Assembly: GCA_964500365.1 (NCBI GenBank)
Contig: CAZCPB010000150.1
Span: 1 to 10,577, forward strand
DNA: 10,577 nucleotides
Direction of reading: 5' to 3'
Source: CAZCPB01 sp964500365
GTDB lineage: Bacteria; Planctomycetota; Phycisphaerae; Phycisphaerales; UBA1924
This document shows, piece by piece, positions 1 to 6,385 of the stretch. Under the pieces are notes generated by a model. The model made no database searches, was not told the DNA's origin, and saw only the letters and a list, made by a program, of their open reading frames with translations. Numbering within the stretch: the stretch's first letter is position 1; each line of letters starts with the position of its first letter. Made by a program: the position numbers and the translations under genes.

Positions 1-172
1 CAAGGGCAAGGGCATGTTCGTCGGCGTGCCGTGCGTGCTCGGCGCCAAGGGCGTCGAGAAGATCATCCAGTTCAAGATGGACGAGACCGAGTCGAAGTTC
101 ATGAGCGAGTCGATCAGCCACGTGAAGGACCTGATCGGCGCGACGGTGAAGCTGTTCCCCGACCTGGCGTGA
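1..172 (+). CDS. mdh: Malate dehydrogenase, C-terminal end (5' truncated by window)
   Basis: Only the last 56 codons are present; the reading frame starts at base 2 and ends at a TGA at 170-172. The fragment reads GVPCVLGAKGVEKIIQF followed by a long amphipathic helix ending in LFPDLA. The pattern 'VPxxLGxxGVEKII' is the conserved C-terminal strand and turn of the LDH-like malate dehydrogenase family, and the following helix (residues rich in Glu, Ser and Lys, then VKDLI) is the usual final helix. The enzyme would interconvert malate and oxaloacetate with NAD in the cytoplasm as part of the TCA cycle. The Arg-containing substrate loop that separates malate from lactate dehydrogenase lies outside the window, so lactate dehydrogenase is not formally excluded, but malate dehydrogenase is much more likely. 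Confidence 0.85.
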   Translation, partial: KGKGMFVGVPCVLGAKGVEKIIQFKMDETESKFMSESISHVKDLIGATVKLFPDLA

Positions 173-182
173 CGCGCCGCGC

Positions 183-198
183 CCGGGCTCCGGCCCGG
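183..198 (+). terminator. GC hairpin after mdh, possible weak terminator
   Basis: CCGGGC (183-188) pairs with GCCCGG (193-198) around a 4-base loop, and the flanks (CCGCG / CGCGG) can extend the stem with a bulge. It starts 10 bases after the mdh stop codon. No T-tract follows, so it is not a canonical intrinsic terminator. It could be a Rho-dependent end, an mRNA-stabilising hairpin, or chance in very GC-rich DNA. Confidence 0.25.
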
Positions 199-242
199 CG
201 CCGCGGAGCAAGAGGCACGAGCGACCCGAGCGAGAGCGATCC

Positions 243-1457
243 ATGACACACGCGCTGCGGATGTTCCTGGCGATGCTGGCGGCGACGACGGTGGGCGCGG
301 CCTGCGCCCTGGCGCAGGACAACGGCGAGCCCGAACAGCCCGAAGAGGCCGACGCCACGCCCGACGTGCAGCCCCTGGTGATCCCCGAGGGCCCGTCGTG
401 GTCCTCGACCGAGATCGCCAAGGTCGGCGACATGCTCAAGGGAACGTGGAAGTCCACCGACGTGATCGCCGGGCGCGCCGGCTCTCCCGGCTCCGAGATC
501 GTGATGAGCATCGTGCCGGTCCGCACCGTCGACATCGCCGACGCGATGTACGTCGAGACCGCCCGCACCGACTCGATCCACGCGCCCTACCGCCGCGCCC
601 TGTTCCAGCTCGCCGACGACGCCGGACGGATCGTCCTCCGCTCGCTCGAGCCCTCCACCCCCGTCGGGCGCGAGGCGCTCAGCCAGCTCACGGGGTTCTG
701 GGCGGCGCCCGACGTGCTGCCCCTCCTGACCGCGGCGAACATCAGGGCCTCGGACTTCAAACCCACCATCGAACTCGACGTGACCCCCTTCAAGCAGGGC
801 GTCGGCTACCGCGCCGCCACGCCGCGACCGTTCCCGGCGACCGGGGTCGGCGCCGCGGAGATGACCAGCGAAATCTCGCTCCAGCCCGACATCCTCACCA
901 CGGCCGACCGCGGGCTCGATGCGCAGGGGAACGTGGTGTGGGGGCCCGAGCCGGGGCAGAACTACACGTTCACCCGCTACAACTCTCCGGTGCCCGCGGT
1001 CGACCGGCGCGACAACGGACTGCTCCTCCTCTGGTACACGAAGTCCGAGGAAGCGCCGCTGCTCGACGACCCGTTCAGGTATTACGCACAGTACTCGGCG
1101 TGGATCGCCGGCGGCCCCGCGCTCGATTCCAGCCGGACCCGTGTGCCTGTAAAGCCCGGAGGCCCCTTCGGTTTCAAGCTCATCAAGCACGTGACGCTCC
1201 CGACCATCAAGGCATGGAAGCAGACATTCCGCGGCGTGGGGAACCGCTCCGCCGTCCGCATGCTGGCGCCGCCGGAGCTCGCGTACGGGGCCAAGGGCGT
1301 CAAGCGCAAGGGCGAGCAGGTCGTGCCGCCCAACGCCCCGCTGGTGTTCGAGGTCGAGATCGTCGGCGTGGAACCGGCCCGGAAGCCCGAGCCCCAGCCG
1401 CTCCCCGAGGGCGTCAGGATCCGCCCGGGAACCAAGGGCGCGCCAAAGGGCGACTAA
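243..1457 (+). CDS. Secreted CpcT/CpeT-like domain fused to FKBP-type peptidyl-prolyl isomerase
   Basis: This 404-residue protein begins with a signal peptide: Arg at 6, a hydrophobic run 7-23, and a likely signal peptidase I site after ALA at 24. Residues about 60-246 resemble the CpcT/CpeT fold. Visible marks are GTWKS (67-71), MYVE (102-105), a YRRALFQL segment (116-123), and a late block where SEISL, DRGLD and 'NVVWGPEPGQNYTFTR' line up with the family's SEFEI, DRGRD and 'HIWG..AGPFHFVR'. Residues about 255-378 are an FKBP domain: ALDSSR (293-298), a GPFGFKL strand (307-313), the central Trp (325), APPELAYG (342-349) and VPPNAPLVFEVEIVGV (361-376). Several ligand-pocket positions are kept (Asp295, Phe310, Trp325, Tyr348), so isomerase activity is plausible. 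In cyanobacteria and their phages CpcT/CpeT proteins attach or chaperone phycobilins; nothing here implies phycobilisomes. The inferred role is an envelope folding factor. No strong ribosome site is visible; the start is set by the signal peptide. A J-protein gene follows 42 bases later. Confidence 0.85.
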   Translation: MTHALRMFLAMLAATTVGAACALAQDNGEPEQPEEADATPDVQPLVIPEGPSWSSTEIAKVGDMLKGTWKSTDVIAGRAGSPGSEIVMSIVPVRTVDIADAMYVETARTDSIHAPYRRALFQLADDAGRIVLRSLEPSTPVGREALSQLTGFWAAPDVLPLLTAANIRASDFKPTIELDVTPFKQGVGYRAATPRPFPATGVGAAEMTSEISLQPDILTTADRGLDAQGNVVWGPEPGQNYTFTRYNSPVPAVDRRDNGLLLLWYTKSEEAPLLDDPFRYYAQYSAWIAGGPALDSSRTRVPVKPGGPFGFKLIKHVTLPTIKAWKQTFRGVGNRSAVRMLAPPELAYGAKGVKRKGEQVVPPNAPLVFEVEIVGVEPARKPEPQPLPEGVRIRPGTKGAPKGD

Positions 1458-1470
1458 GCGCAGGGGACGT

Positions 1471-1488
1471 CGCCCCGCAACCGGGGCG
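1471..1488 (+). other. Perfect 7-bp stem-loop just before the dnaJ-like start codon
   Basis: CGCCCCG (1471-1477) and CGGGGCG (1482-1488) form a perfect 7-bp stem with a CAAC loop. It lies between the stop codon at 1457 and the ATG at 1500, where a ribosome site would be expected, and no Shine-Dalgarno is otherwise visible. There is no T-tract. It could be a weak terminator, or a structure limiting translation of the J-protein. The function is inferred from position only. Confidence 0.35.
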
Positions 1489-1499
1489 CTGATCGCGGC

Positions 1500-2468
1500 A
1501 TGGCGAGCAAGGACCTCTACGCAGTGCTGGGGGTGCCCCGCGGGGCGAGCGCCGAGGCGATCCGCTCGGCGTACCGGGGCTTGGCGCGCAAGTACCACCC
1601 CGACGTCAACAAGTCGCCCGACGCCCAGACGAAGTTCACCGAGATCCAGCACGCCTACGACGTGCTCTCCGACGAGACGCGCCGGCGCCACTACGACCAG
1701 TTCGGCGACGCCGAGGGCGCGGGGGCCGCCGCGGGCCGCGCGGGCCAGCGCGTGAGGTGGTCCTCATCCGGCCCCGGCGCCGACATCGATGCCGAAGACC
1801 TCGGCGAGATGTTCGATGTGTTCTTCGGAGGACGCGCCGGCTTCGGGGGGATGGGCGGCGCCGGCCGCCCGGGGCGCACCCCCGGGGGGCGGCGCCGCGC
1901 CGCCCGCGACCCCGATGTGCACGCCCACGACATCTCGATAAGCTTCATGACCGCCGCGCGCGGCGGGACCGAGCGCCTCAGACTCTCCGACGGCGGCGCG
2001 TCGCGCACCATCGAGGTCAGGATCCCCGCGGGCATCGGGCACGGCTCCCAGCTCCGCGTCAAGGGCGGCGGACCCGACGGGTCCGACCTGCTCCTCACGG
2101 TCCGCGTCGGCGCGCACCCCCTCTTCCGGCGCGGCGAGGGAACCGACGCAGGGCGCGGGCTCGATCTTTTCATCGACCTCCCCCTCACGATCGCCGAGGC
2201 GACGCTCGGCGCCGCCGTGCAGGTGCCGACCCTCGACGCCCCCGTCGAGCTGCGCGTACCGGAAGGAACGGCCAGCGGGCGAAAGCTGCGCGTCAGGGGC
2301 AAGGGCATCGCGCCCGACAAGGGAGACCCGGGGGACTTGTACGCCGTCATCAAGATCATCCCACCCGATCCGGGCACGATTTCCGAGGCCGAACGCGAGG
2401 CGTTGCGTACACTGAGCCGGAAGCAGCCGTCCCCTCGCGCCGGGCCCGAGTGGTCCGCGCGGGCGTGA
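1500..2468 (+). CDS. DnaJ-family co-chaperone, CbpA type (J domain, no zinc finger)
   Basis: This 322-residue cytoplasmic co-chaperone should stimulate the ATPase of DnaK and hand it unfolded clients. Residues 4-68 are a J domain beginning KDLYAVLGV, with the catalytic HPD at 33-35 and the helix IV end YDQFG. Residues about 100-135 are a Gly/Phe- and Arg-rich linker (MFDVFFGGRAGFGGMGG). There are no CxxCxGxG repeats, so this is a type II / CbpA-like protein and not DnaJ itself. Two C-terminal client-binding barrels follow: CTD I from about 140 (DISISFMTAARGG, then VRIPAGIGHGSQLRVKGGG) and CTD II from about 221 (LDLFIDLPLTIAEATLGA, then VPEGTASGRKLRVRGKG and GDLYAVIKI). Length and order match the family. 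It follows the FKBP-fusion gene by 42 bases with no promoter visible between them, so both folding-related genes may share a transcript. Confidence 0.93.
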   Translation: MASKDLYAVLGVPRGASAEAIRSAYRGLARKYHPDVNKSPDAQTKFTEIQHAYDVLSDETRRRHYDQFGDAEGAGAAAGRAGQRVRWSSSGPGADIDAEDLGEMFDVFFGGRAGFGGMGGAGRPGRTPGGRRRAARDPDVHAHDISISFMTAARGGTERLRLSDGGASRTIEVRIPAGIGHGSQLRVKGGGPDGSDLLLTVRVGAHPLFRRGEGTDAGRGLDLFIDLPLTIAEATLGAAVQVPTLDAPVELRVPEGTASGRKLRVRGKGIAPDKGDPGDLYAVIKIIPPDPGTISEAEREALRTLSRKQPSPRAGPEWSARA

Positions 2469-2572
2469 GACGGTCGGCGGGGGATCGGCGCGGCCCGGCC
2501 GAGGACCGACGGGCGCTCCCGGCGGGTGTCGATCGAAGGCGGACCCGGATCGGGGCTGAACGAAGATCGCGG

Positions 2573-2578
2573 TACACT
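2573..2578 (+). promoter_or_regulatory. Putative -10 box (TACACT) for the sugar transferase gene
   Basis: TACACT lies in a GC-rich 144-base gap, 35 bases before the ATG at 2613. No good -35 hexamer is seen at the usual distance. A transcript from here would start near 2585, downstream of the alternative GTG at 2526, and would include the GAGGG ribosome site at 2601-2605. The rest of the gap (2469-2572) holds GC-rich partial inverted repeats (CGGTC near 2471 with GACCG near 2506) and nothing else recognisable. Confidence 0.45.
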
Positions 2579-2612
2579 CGCCCGGCTTCCCGGGGGACCA
2601 GAGGGCGAACCC

Positions 2613-4100
2613 ATGGTCAAGCAAAGACACCAACTCTTCGTGTCGCTGCTCTGCATCGCCGACGGGCTGGTGATCACCGCCGCGTCGTTCCTGGCGTGGG
2701 CCGTGCGGCTCGAACTCGCCGAGAAGTACTGGCCCCCGCAGTGGGAAAGCCACGTCAAAGGTTCGTTCGCGCTCTTCGCGGTCCCCATCGCCCTCTTCTG
2801 CATGTGGCTCTTCGGGCTCTACAGCCCGCGGCGCGACCGCTCGCTCTGGAACGAGCAGGGTCAGATCATCAAGGCCTCGATCGTGTCCGCCGCGGCGCTG
2901 GTCGTCGTGCTCTGGGCCGTCGGCAACCAGTCCGTGGCCGGGTCCAAGGGCGCGGTGCGGGGCGATTTGTTCGGCGTAGCCATCGACGCCTCGAGGCTGC
3001 AGGTGGGCGTGCTCGTCGTCGCGCTGCCCGTGATCCTCGGCGTCCACCGCGCGATGTTCCGCCTCGTGCTCCGCATGATCCGCCGCCGCGGGTGGAACCT
3101 GCGCCACGTCGCGATCATCGGCACCGGCCGCCTCGGCCAGATCACCTGCCGCACCCTCGAGCGCAACTCATGGACCGGCATCAGCGTCGCGTACTTCCTC
3201 TCGCACCACGAGCGGACGAGCCGGTCGCACTGCCTCGGACGCCCCGTGCTGGGCGGGCTTGACGCGCTCGAAGCCATGCTCGAGCAGGAGCGCGTGGACG
3301 CCGTCTACCTCGCGGTACCGACCGCGCGGGCGAGCGTGCTCCCGGCGCTCCTGCGACGCCTCGAGCGCTTCGCCGTCGACGTGCGCGTGATCCCCGACGT
3401 CCCGCCCCGCTACCTCGCCATGAGCATGACCGTGAGCGAGCTGGACGGCATGCCCATCCTGAGCTACCGCGAATGCCCCCTCTACGGCCTCGGCGGTTTC
3501 AGCAAGCGCCTGCTCGACGTGCTCGGCGCCGCGCTCGCGATCGTCCTGCTCTCGCCCGTGATGCTCCTGGCCGCGCTGGCCGTGCGGCTCTCGGGCCCCG
3601 GCCCCGTGATGTTCACGCAGCGGCGCGTCAGCCTCGGCGGCGAAGAGTTCAACCTCTTCAAGTTCCGCAGCATGGTCGAGGTGGCCGACGAGCCGCAGGC
3701 CGTCACCGCGGGCGCGACGGGCGACGTCCCCGCGGCGTGGACGCGCCCCAACGATGCCCGCATCACCCCGGTCGGACGGTTCCTCCGCCGCACCAGCCTC
3801 GACGAACTCCCCCAGCTCTTCAACGTGCTCAAGGGCGAGATGTCCCTCGTCGGCCCCCGACCCGAGCGGCCCGAGCTCATCGCCCGCTTCCGCGACGACT
3901 GGCGCGGCTACATGCTCCGCCAGCACGTCAAGGCCGGGATGACCGGCTGGGCCCAGGTCAACGGCCTCCGCGGCTCGACCAGCCTCCGCAAGCGCCTCCA
4001 GTACGACCTCTTCTACATCCGCCACTGGTCGCTCGGCTTCGACCTCCGCATCCTGTGGCTCACCATCTTCCGCGGCTTCGTCCACGCCAACGCTCACTAG
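2613..4100 (+). CDS. Polyprenyl-phosphate sugar-1-phosphate transferase (WcaJ/WbaP class)
   Basis: This 495-residue inner-membrane enzyme should transfer a hexose-1-phosphate from a nucleotide sugar to undecaprenyl phosphate, the first step in exopolysaccharide or O-antigen repeat-unit assembly. Membrane segments are seen near 10-31, 52-70, 88-104 and 128-144. A Rossmann-like CoA_binding_3 domain follows (VAIIGTGRLGQ at 166-176, then VDAVYLAVP at 228-236). The catalytic C-terminal domain starts at SKRLLDVLGA (297) with a membrane hairpin to about 326. It has the family motifs FTQRRVSLGGEEFNLFKFRSM (334-354), RTSLDELPQLFNVLKGEMSLVGPRPE (393-418) with its Asp-Glu and PRP signatures, and MTGWAQVNGLRG (443-454). 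The closest named class is undecaprenyl-phosphate glucose phosphotransferase, but the sugar cannot be read from sequence. I chose ATG 2613 over GTG 2526 because GAGGG sits 7 bases before it, the -10 box is downstream of 2526, and the extra 29 residues are atypical. No other polysaccharide genes are nearby. Confidence 0.92.
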   Translation: MVKQRHQLFVSLLCIADGLVITAASFLAWAVRLELAEKYWPPQWESHVKGSFALFAVPIALFCMWLFGLYSPRRDRSLWNEQGQIIKASIVSAAALVVVLWAVGNQSVAGSKGAVRGDLFGVAIDASRLQVGVLVVALPVILGVHRAMFRLVLRMIRRRGWNLRHVAIIGTGRLGQITCRTLERNSWTGISVAYFLSHHERTSRSHCLGRPVLGGLDALEAMLEQERVDAVYLAVPTARASVLPALLRRLERFAVDVRVIPDVPPRYLAMSMTVSELDGMPILSYRECPLYGLGGFSKRLLDVLGAALAIVLLSPVMLLAALAVRLSGPGPVMFTQRRVSLGGEEFNLFKFRSMVEVADEPQAVTAGATGDVPAAWTRPNDARITPVGRFLRRTSLDELPQLFNVLKGEMSLVGPRPERPELIARFRDDWRGYMLRQHVKAGMTGWAQVNGLRGSTSLRKRLQYDLFYIRHWSLGFDLRILWLTIFRGFVHANAH

Positions 4101-4125
4101 AGCGCCCCGCCGTGGCCATCCGCGG

Positions 4126-4131
4126 TACGCT
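4126..4131 (+). promoter_or_regulatory. Putative -10 box (TACGCT), leaderless start for the small membrane protein
   Basis: TACGCT ends 6 bases before the GTG at 4138, so transcription starting about 7 bases downstream would begin at or next to the start codon. This implies a leaderless mRNA. No -35 hexamer and no Shine-Dalgarno are visible in the 37-base gap. The same arrangement recurs before mnmG at 10370. Confidence 0.4.
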
Positions 4132-4137
4132 CTCCCG

Positions 4138-4554
4138 GTGCCCCCCTCACAGGTCGCCCTCATCGTCGGGCTGTTCATCGCCGTCGATCTCGTGGTGATC
4201 CCGATCGTCATCCGCGCGGGCATCGTCGGCTCGTGGGGCGACCTTCAGAAGTCCTGGCCGGGCCGGCCCCCGGCCGACGGCGCGGTGGTGCGCGAGTTCC
4301 AGTCGCTGCGGATGGGGTCCACCAGCTTCGGCGGCTGCGTCCACATCGCCGTCGACGAGAAGCACCTCCACCTCCTCCCCGCGAAGTTCCTCCGCTGGTT
4401 CGGCGCGGCGCCCGTCAGCGTCCCCTGGGAGAGCATCACGGACGTCCGGCCCGCCGGGCGCGGCAAGTTCGCCAGCGCATCGCTGGGCGGCCGGCGCGTC
4501 ACGGCGCCGGCGTGGGCGCTCGAACTGGCCCGCGGCGCCCCGGGCGGGACCTGA
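4138..4554 (+). CDS. Small single-pass membrane protein, unknown function
   Basis: I do not recognise a named family with confidence. The 138-residue product has one N-terminal membrane segment (about 5-28). After a Pro-rich linker (36-50) comes a compact, probably beta-rich cytoplasmic domain of about 80 residues. It shows alternating strands (VREFQSLRMG, CVHIAVDEKHLHLL), then a short VPWESITDVRP block (95-105) and a final helix (125-132). The layout 'strand-DxxHLHL ... VPWxxI' resembles small bacterial PH-like domains that often follow a membrane anchor, but this is only a shape-level comparison. The start is a GTG right after a -10-like box; no upstream alternative fits the 37-base gap. 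The histidine kinase reading frame opens 4 bases after its stop, so read-through into the two-component pair is possible. Confidence 0.7.
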   Translation: MPPSQVALIVGLFIAVDLVVIPIVIRAGIVGSWGDLQKSWPGRPPADGAVVREFQSLRMGSTSFGGCVHIAVDEKHLHLLPAKFLRWFGAAPVSVPWESITDVRPAGRGKFASASLGGRRVTAPAWALELARGAPGGT

Positions 4555-4562
4555 GCGGGTGC

Positions 4563-4571
4563 TGATACGAT
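4563..4571 (+). promoter_or_regulatory. Putative extended -10 promoter (TGATACGAT) for the kinase/phosphatase operon
   Basis: TGATACGAT has the TGn extension joined to a TACGAT -10 hexamer (4566-4571), an arrangement that can work without a -35; none is seen. The predicted start of transcription is near 4578. It lies inside the longest possible kinase ORF (from GTG 4559), where the codons are also unusual for this genome (ATA, CGA, TTG, CCA). This points to a true start further downstream. Confidence 0.45.
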
Positions 4572-4618
4572 TGACCCCAAGGGACGCGGGCCGGGTGCCC
4601 GCGAGGGTGGAGCGGGGC

Positions 4619-6385
4619 GTGCCGCAACGAGCTTCAAAGATCGAAGAGGGAACCCCGCGCCTGGGAGGCCTGGAGTCCACCGCCGCGCCCGGCGCGCCGG
4701 TGCTGCCCGAGCTGCGCCTCCTGCGGGCCATGGAGGAACTCCGCCAGCAGCTCCGGCCGGTGAGCGAGGCGGAGAAGGCCGTGCGCGTCGCGGCACGCAG
4801 CGCCGCGGGGCTCTTCCGCGCCGAGGACTACTGCGTCGCCGTGATCTCGCCCGGTGCGCCCCGGGCCGAGCTGATCGCGCGGGCGCCCAGGAGCGAGGCG
4901 TGGGACCTCGAGCTGATCGGCGCGTTCGCGCGCGGCGAGAAGCCGGCCGTCCCGCCCACGGTGATGCTCGCGCGCCTCAAGCGGCGTGGCCGGGCCTGGG
5001 GCGCGATCGCGATGCGCTACGCGCGGGCCGAGCCCGACTGGGCGCTCCGCAACGCGCTCACCCGCCTCGCGGGCGTCGTGAACGAGAGCGTCGCGGCGAT
5101 CGACCGCGAGCGCCTGGTCGAGGTGCGCGGCAGGATCGACCGCAAGATCATGGAGCAGCTCCGCCCGCGCGACCTCTTCTACCAGATCATCGACGCCCTG
5201 CGATCGCTCACCCGCTACGACCACTCCGCGGCGATGCTGATCGCCGAGACCGGCGAGGATCTGGAAGTGGTGGCTGAGCAGCTGGCCTGGCGGAAGGGCA
5301 AGAGCCGCGTGATCGGCCGGCGGCGGACGATCTCGGAGGACCTGCGCGCGGCGCTGGGCGACGGGAAGGCGCGCGGGTTCACGCGCTCCGCGGGCGGGCG
5401 CGGGTGGGACGCGTGGGACCCCGACTCGCCCCCCGGGCTCGCCGAGCTCCTGGACTGGGGCCGTACCCCCGCCGACGAGCCGTCGGAGGAGGCCTGCGCC
5501 GAGGGCGAGATCATCTGCGCGCCGCTCACGATGCGCGACGGCACCGTCGCCGTGCTGAAGGTCGCCGCGCGGCACGCGGGCAGCTTCGGCCCGTACGAGC
5601 TCGACCTCGTGGGCGAGTTCCTGCCGCAGGCCTCGGTCGCGCTCCAGAACTCCCGGCGGGCCGAGACCCTCCGCGAGAAGATGCTCGAGGCCGAGCGCAA
5701 GCACGCCATGGCCGACCTGGCGCGCGGCGTCGCGCACGACGTGAACAACGCCATGGGCTCGGTGCTCCCCCTTGTCCAGCAGATGCGAGCGGACCTGGCC
5801 GAGGGGCGCTTCGACGCGGCGACCTTCGACGCCGACCTCGCGCAGATCGACCGCGCGCTCCACGTCTGCCGGAGGATCTTCGGCGGCATGCTCAACTTCG
5901 CGCGCGGCGCCGCCAAGCCCGGCGGCACCGCCAGCGTCGAGGGCGCCGTCGAGCAGGCGCTCTCGATCCTCGGCGACAGCCTCGAGCGCCGCGGTGTGGC
6001 GGTCCGGGCCGAGGTCGTCCCCGGCCTGCCGCCCGTGGGCGTCGGCCCCAACGAGCTGGCCCAGCTCATCATCAATCTCGTCACCAACGCGCGCGACGCG
6101 ATGGACGGCGGGGGGACGCTCGAGATCCTTGCGGCGCCCGCGCCCGGGGCGGTCGAGATCCGGGTCGGCGACAGCGGGCGCGGCATCCCGCCCGAGCACC
6201 TGCCCCTGATCCAGGAGCCGTTCTTCACGACCAAGCGCCAGGGCACCGGGCTCGGCCTTTCGATCTGCCGCACGATCGTGTGGCAGAGCCAGGGGAAGAT
6301 GAGCTTCGAGAGCGCCGTGGGGCGCGGGACGCGGGTCACGGTCGTCTTCCCGGTGGTCGGCGATGCCGGGAGCGCCGCGCCGTGA
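4619..6385 (+). CDS. Soluble sensor histidine kinase with two GAF-like domains
   Basis: This is a 588-residue cytoplasmic kinase from GTG 4619. Residues about 45-165 and 185-345 each look like GAF-type sensor domains: the first has AEDYCVAVISPG then WGAIAMRYA, the second has DLFYQIIDALRSLTRYDHSAAMLI then IICAPLTMRDGTVAVLKVAA. A coiled coil (345-365) leads to the H-box ARGVAHDVNNAMG with phosphoacceptor His373. The ATPase domain has the N-box INLVTNARDAM (Asn490), G1 DSGRGI (518-523), F-box EPFFTTK (533-539) and G2 GTGLGLSI (542-549), so all catalytic boxes are intact. There are no membrane segments; the signal is therefore probably internal. It overlaps the response regulator by four bases (GTGA), and the two should form a cognate pair. 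The start is uncertain: GTG 4559 is possible, but a -10 box lies inside that extension, while GGGTGGAG sits 6 bases before 4619. GTG 4595, 4607 and 4700 are further options. Confidence 0.9.
   Translation: MPQRASKIEEGTPRLGGLESTAAPGAPVLPELRLLRAMEELRQQLRPVSEAEKAVRVAARSAAGLFRAEDYCVAVISPGAPRAELIARAPRSEAWDLELIGAFARGEKPAVPPTVMLARLKRRGRAWGAIAMRYARAEPDWALRNALTRLAGVVNESVAAIDRERLVEVRGRIDRKIMEQLRPRDLFYQIIDALRSLTRYDHSAAMLIAETGEDLEVVAEQLAWRKGKSRVIGRRRTISEDLRAALGDGKARGFTRSAGGRGWDAWDPDSPPGLAELLDWGRTPADEPSEEACAEGEIICAPLTMRDGTVAVLKVAARHAGSFGPYELDLVGEFLPQASVALQNSRRAETLREKMLEAERKHAMADLARGVAHDVNNAMGSVLPLVQQMRADLAEGRFDAATFDADLAQIDRALHVCRRIFGGMLNFARGAAKPGGTASVEGAVEQALSILGDSLERRGVAVRAEVVPGLPPVGVGPNELAQLIINLVTNARDAMDGGGTLEILAAPAPGAVEIRVGDSGRGIPPEHLPLIQEPFFTTKRQGTGLGLSICRTIVWQSQGKMSFESAVGRGTRVTVVFPVVGDAGSAAP

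Noticed and set aside
243..320. A lipoprotein signal at Cys21 of the CpcT/CpeT-FKBP protein
   Set aside because: The residues before Cys21 (Gly-Ala-Ala) do not fit a lipobox with a large hydrophobic residue at -3. Signal peptidase I cleavage after ALA at 24 fits better.
114..1691. A 525-codon minus-strand frame over the FKBP-fusion gene, and a 364-codon plus-strand frame inside it
   Set aside because: Both are out-of-frame shadows of the CpcT/CpeT-FKBP gene: Arg-rich, low-complexity products without motifs.
2526..2612. GTG 2526 as start of the sugar transferase
   Set aside because: It precedes the likely -10 box at 2573, adds 29 atypical residues before the first membrane segment, and lacks a ribosome site. 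ATG 2613 has GAGGG 7 bases upstream.
1757..3262. A 501-codon plus-strand frame bridging the J-protein and the sugar transferase
   Set aside because: The product is almost entirely Arg/Ala/Pro-rich. The other frame in both halves encodes recognised proteins.
5404..6381. An upstream extension of the response regulator frame by 326 codons
   Set aside because: It overlaps the kinase ATPase domain out of frame and translates to Arg-rich nonsense. The receiver domain begins right after GTG 6382.
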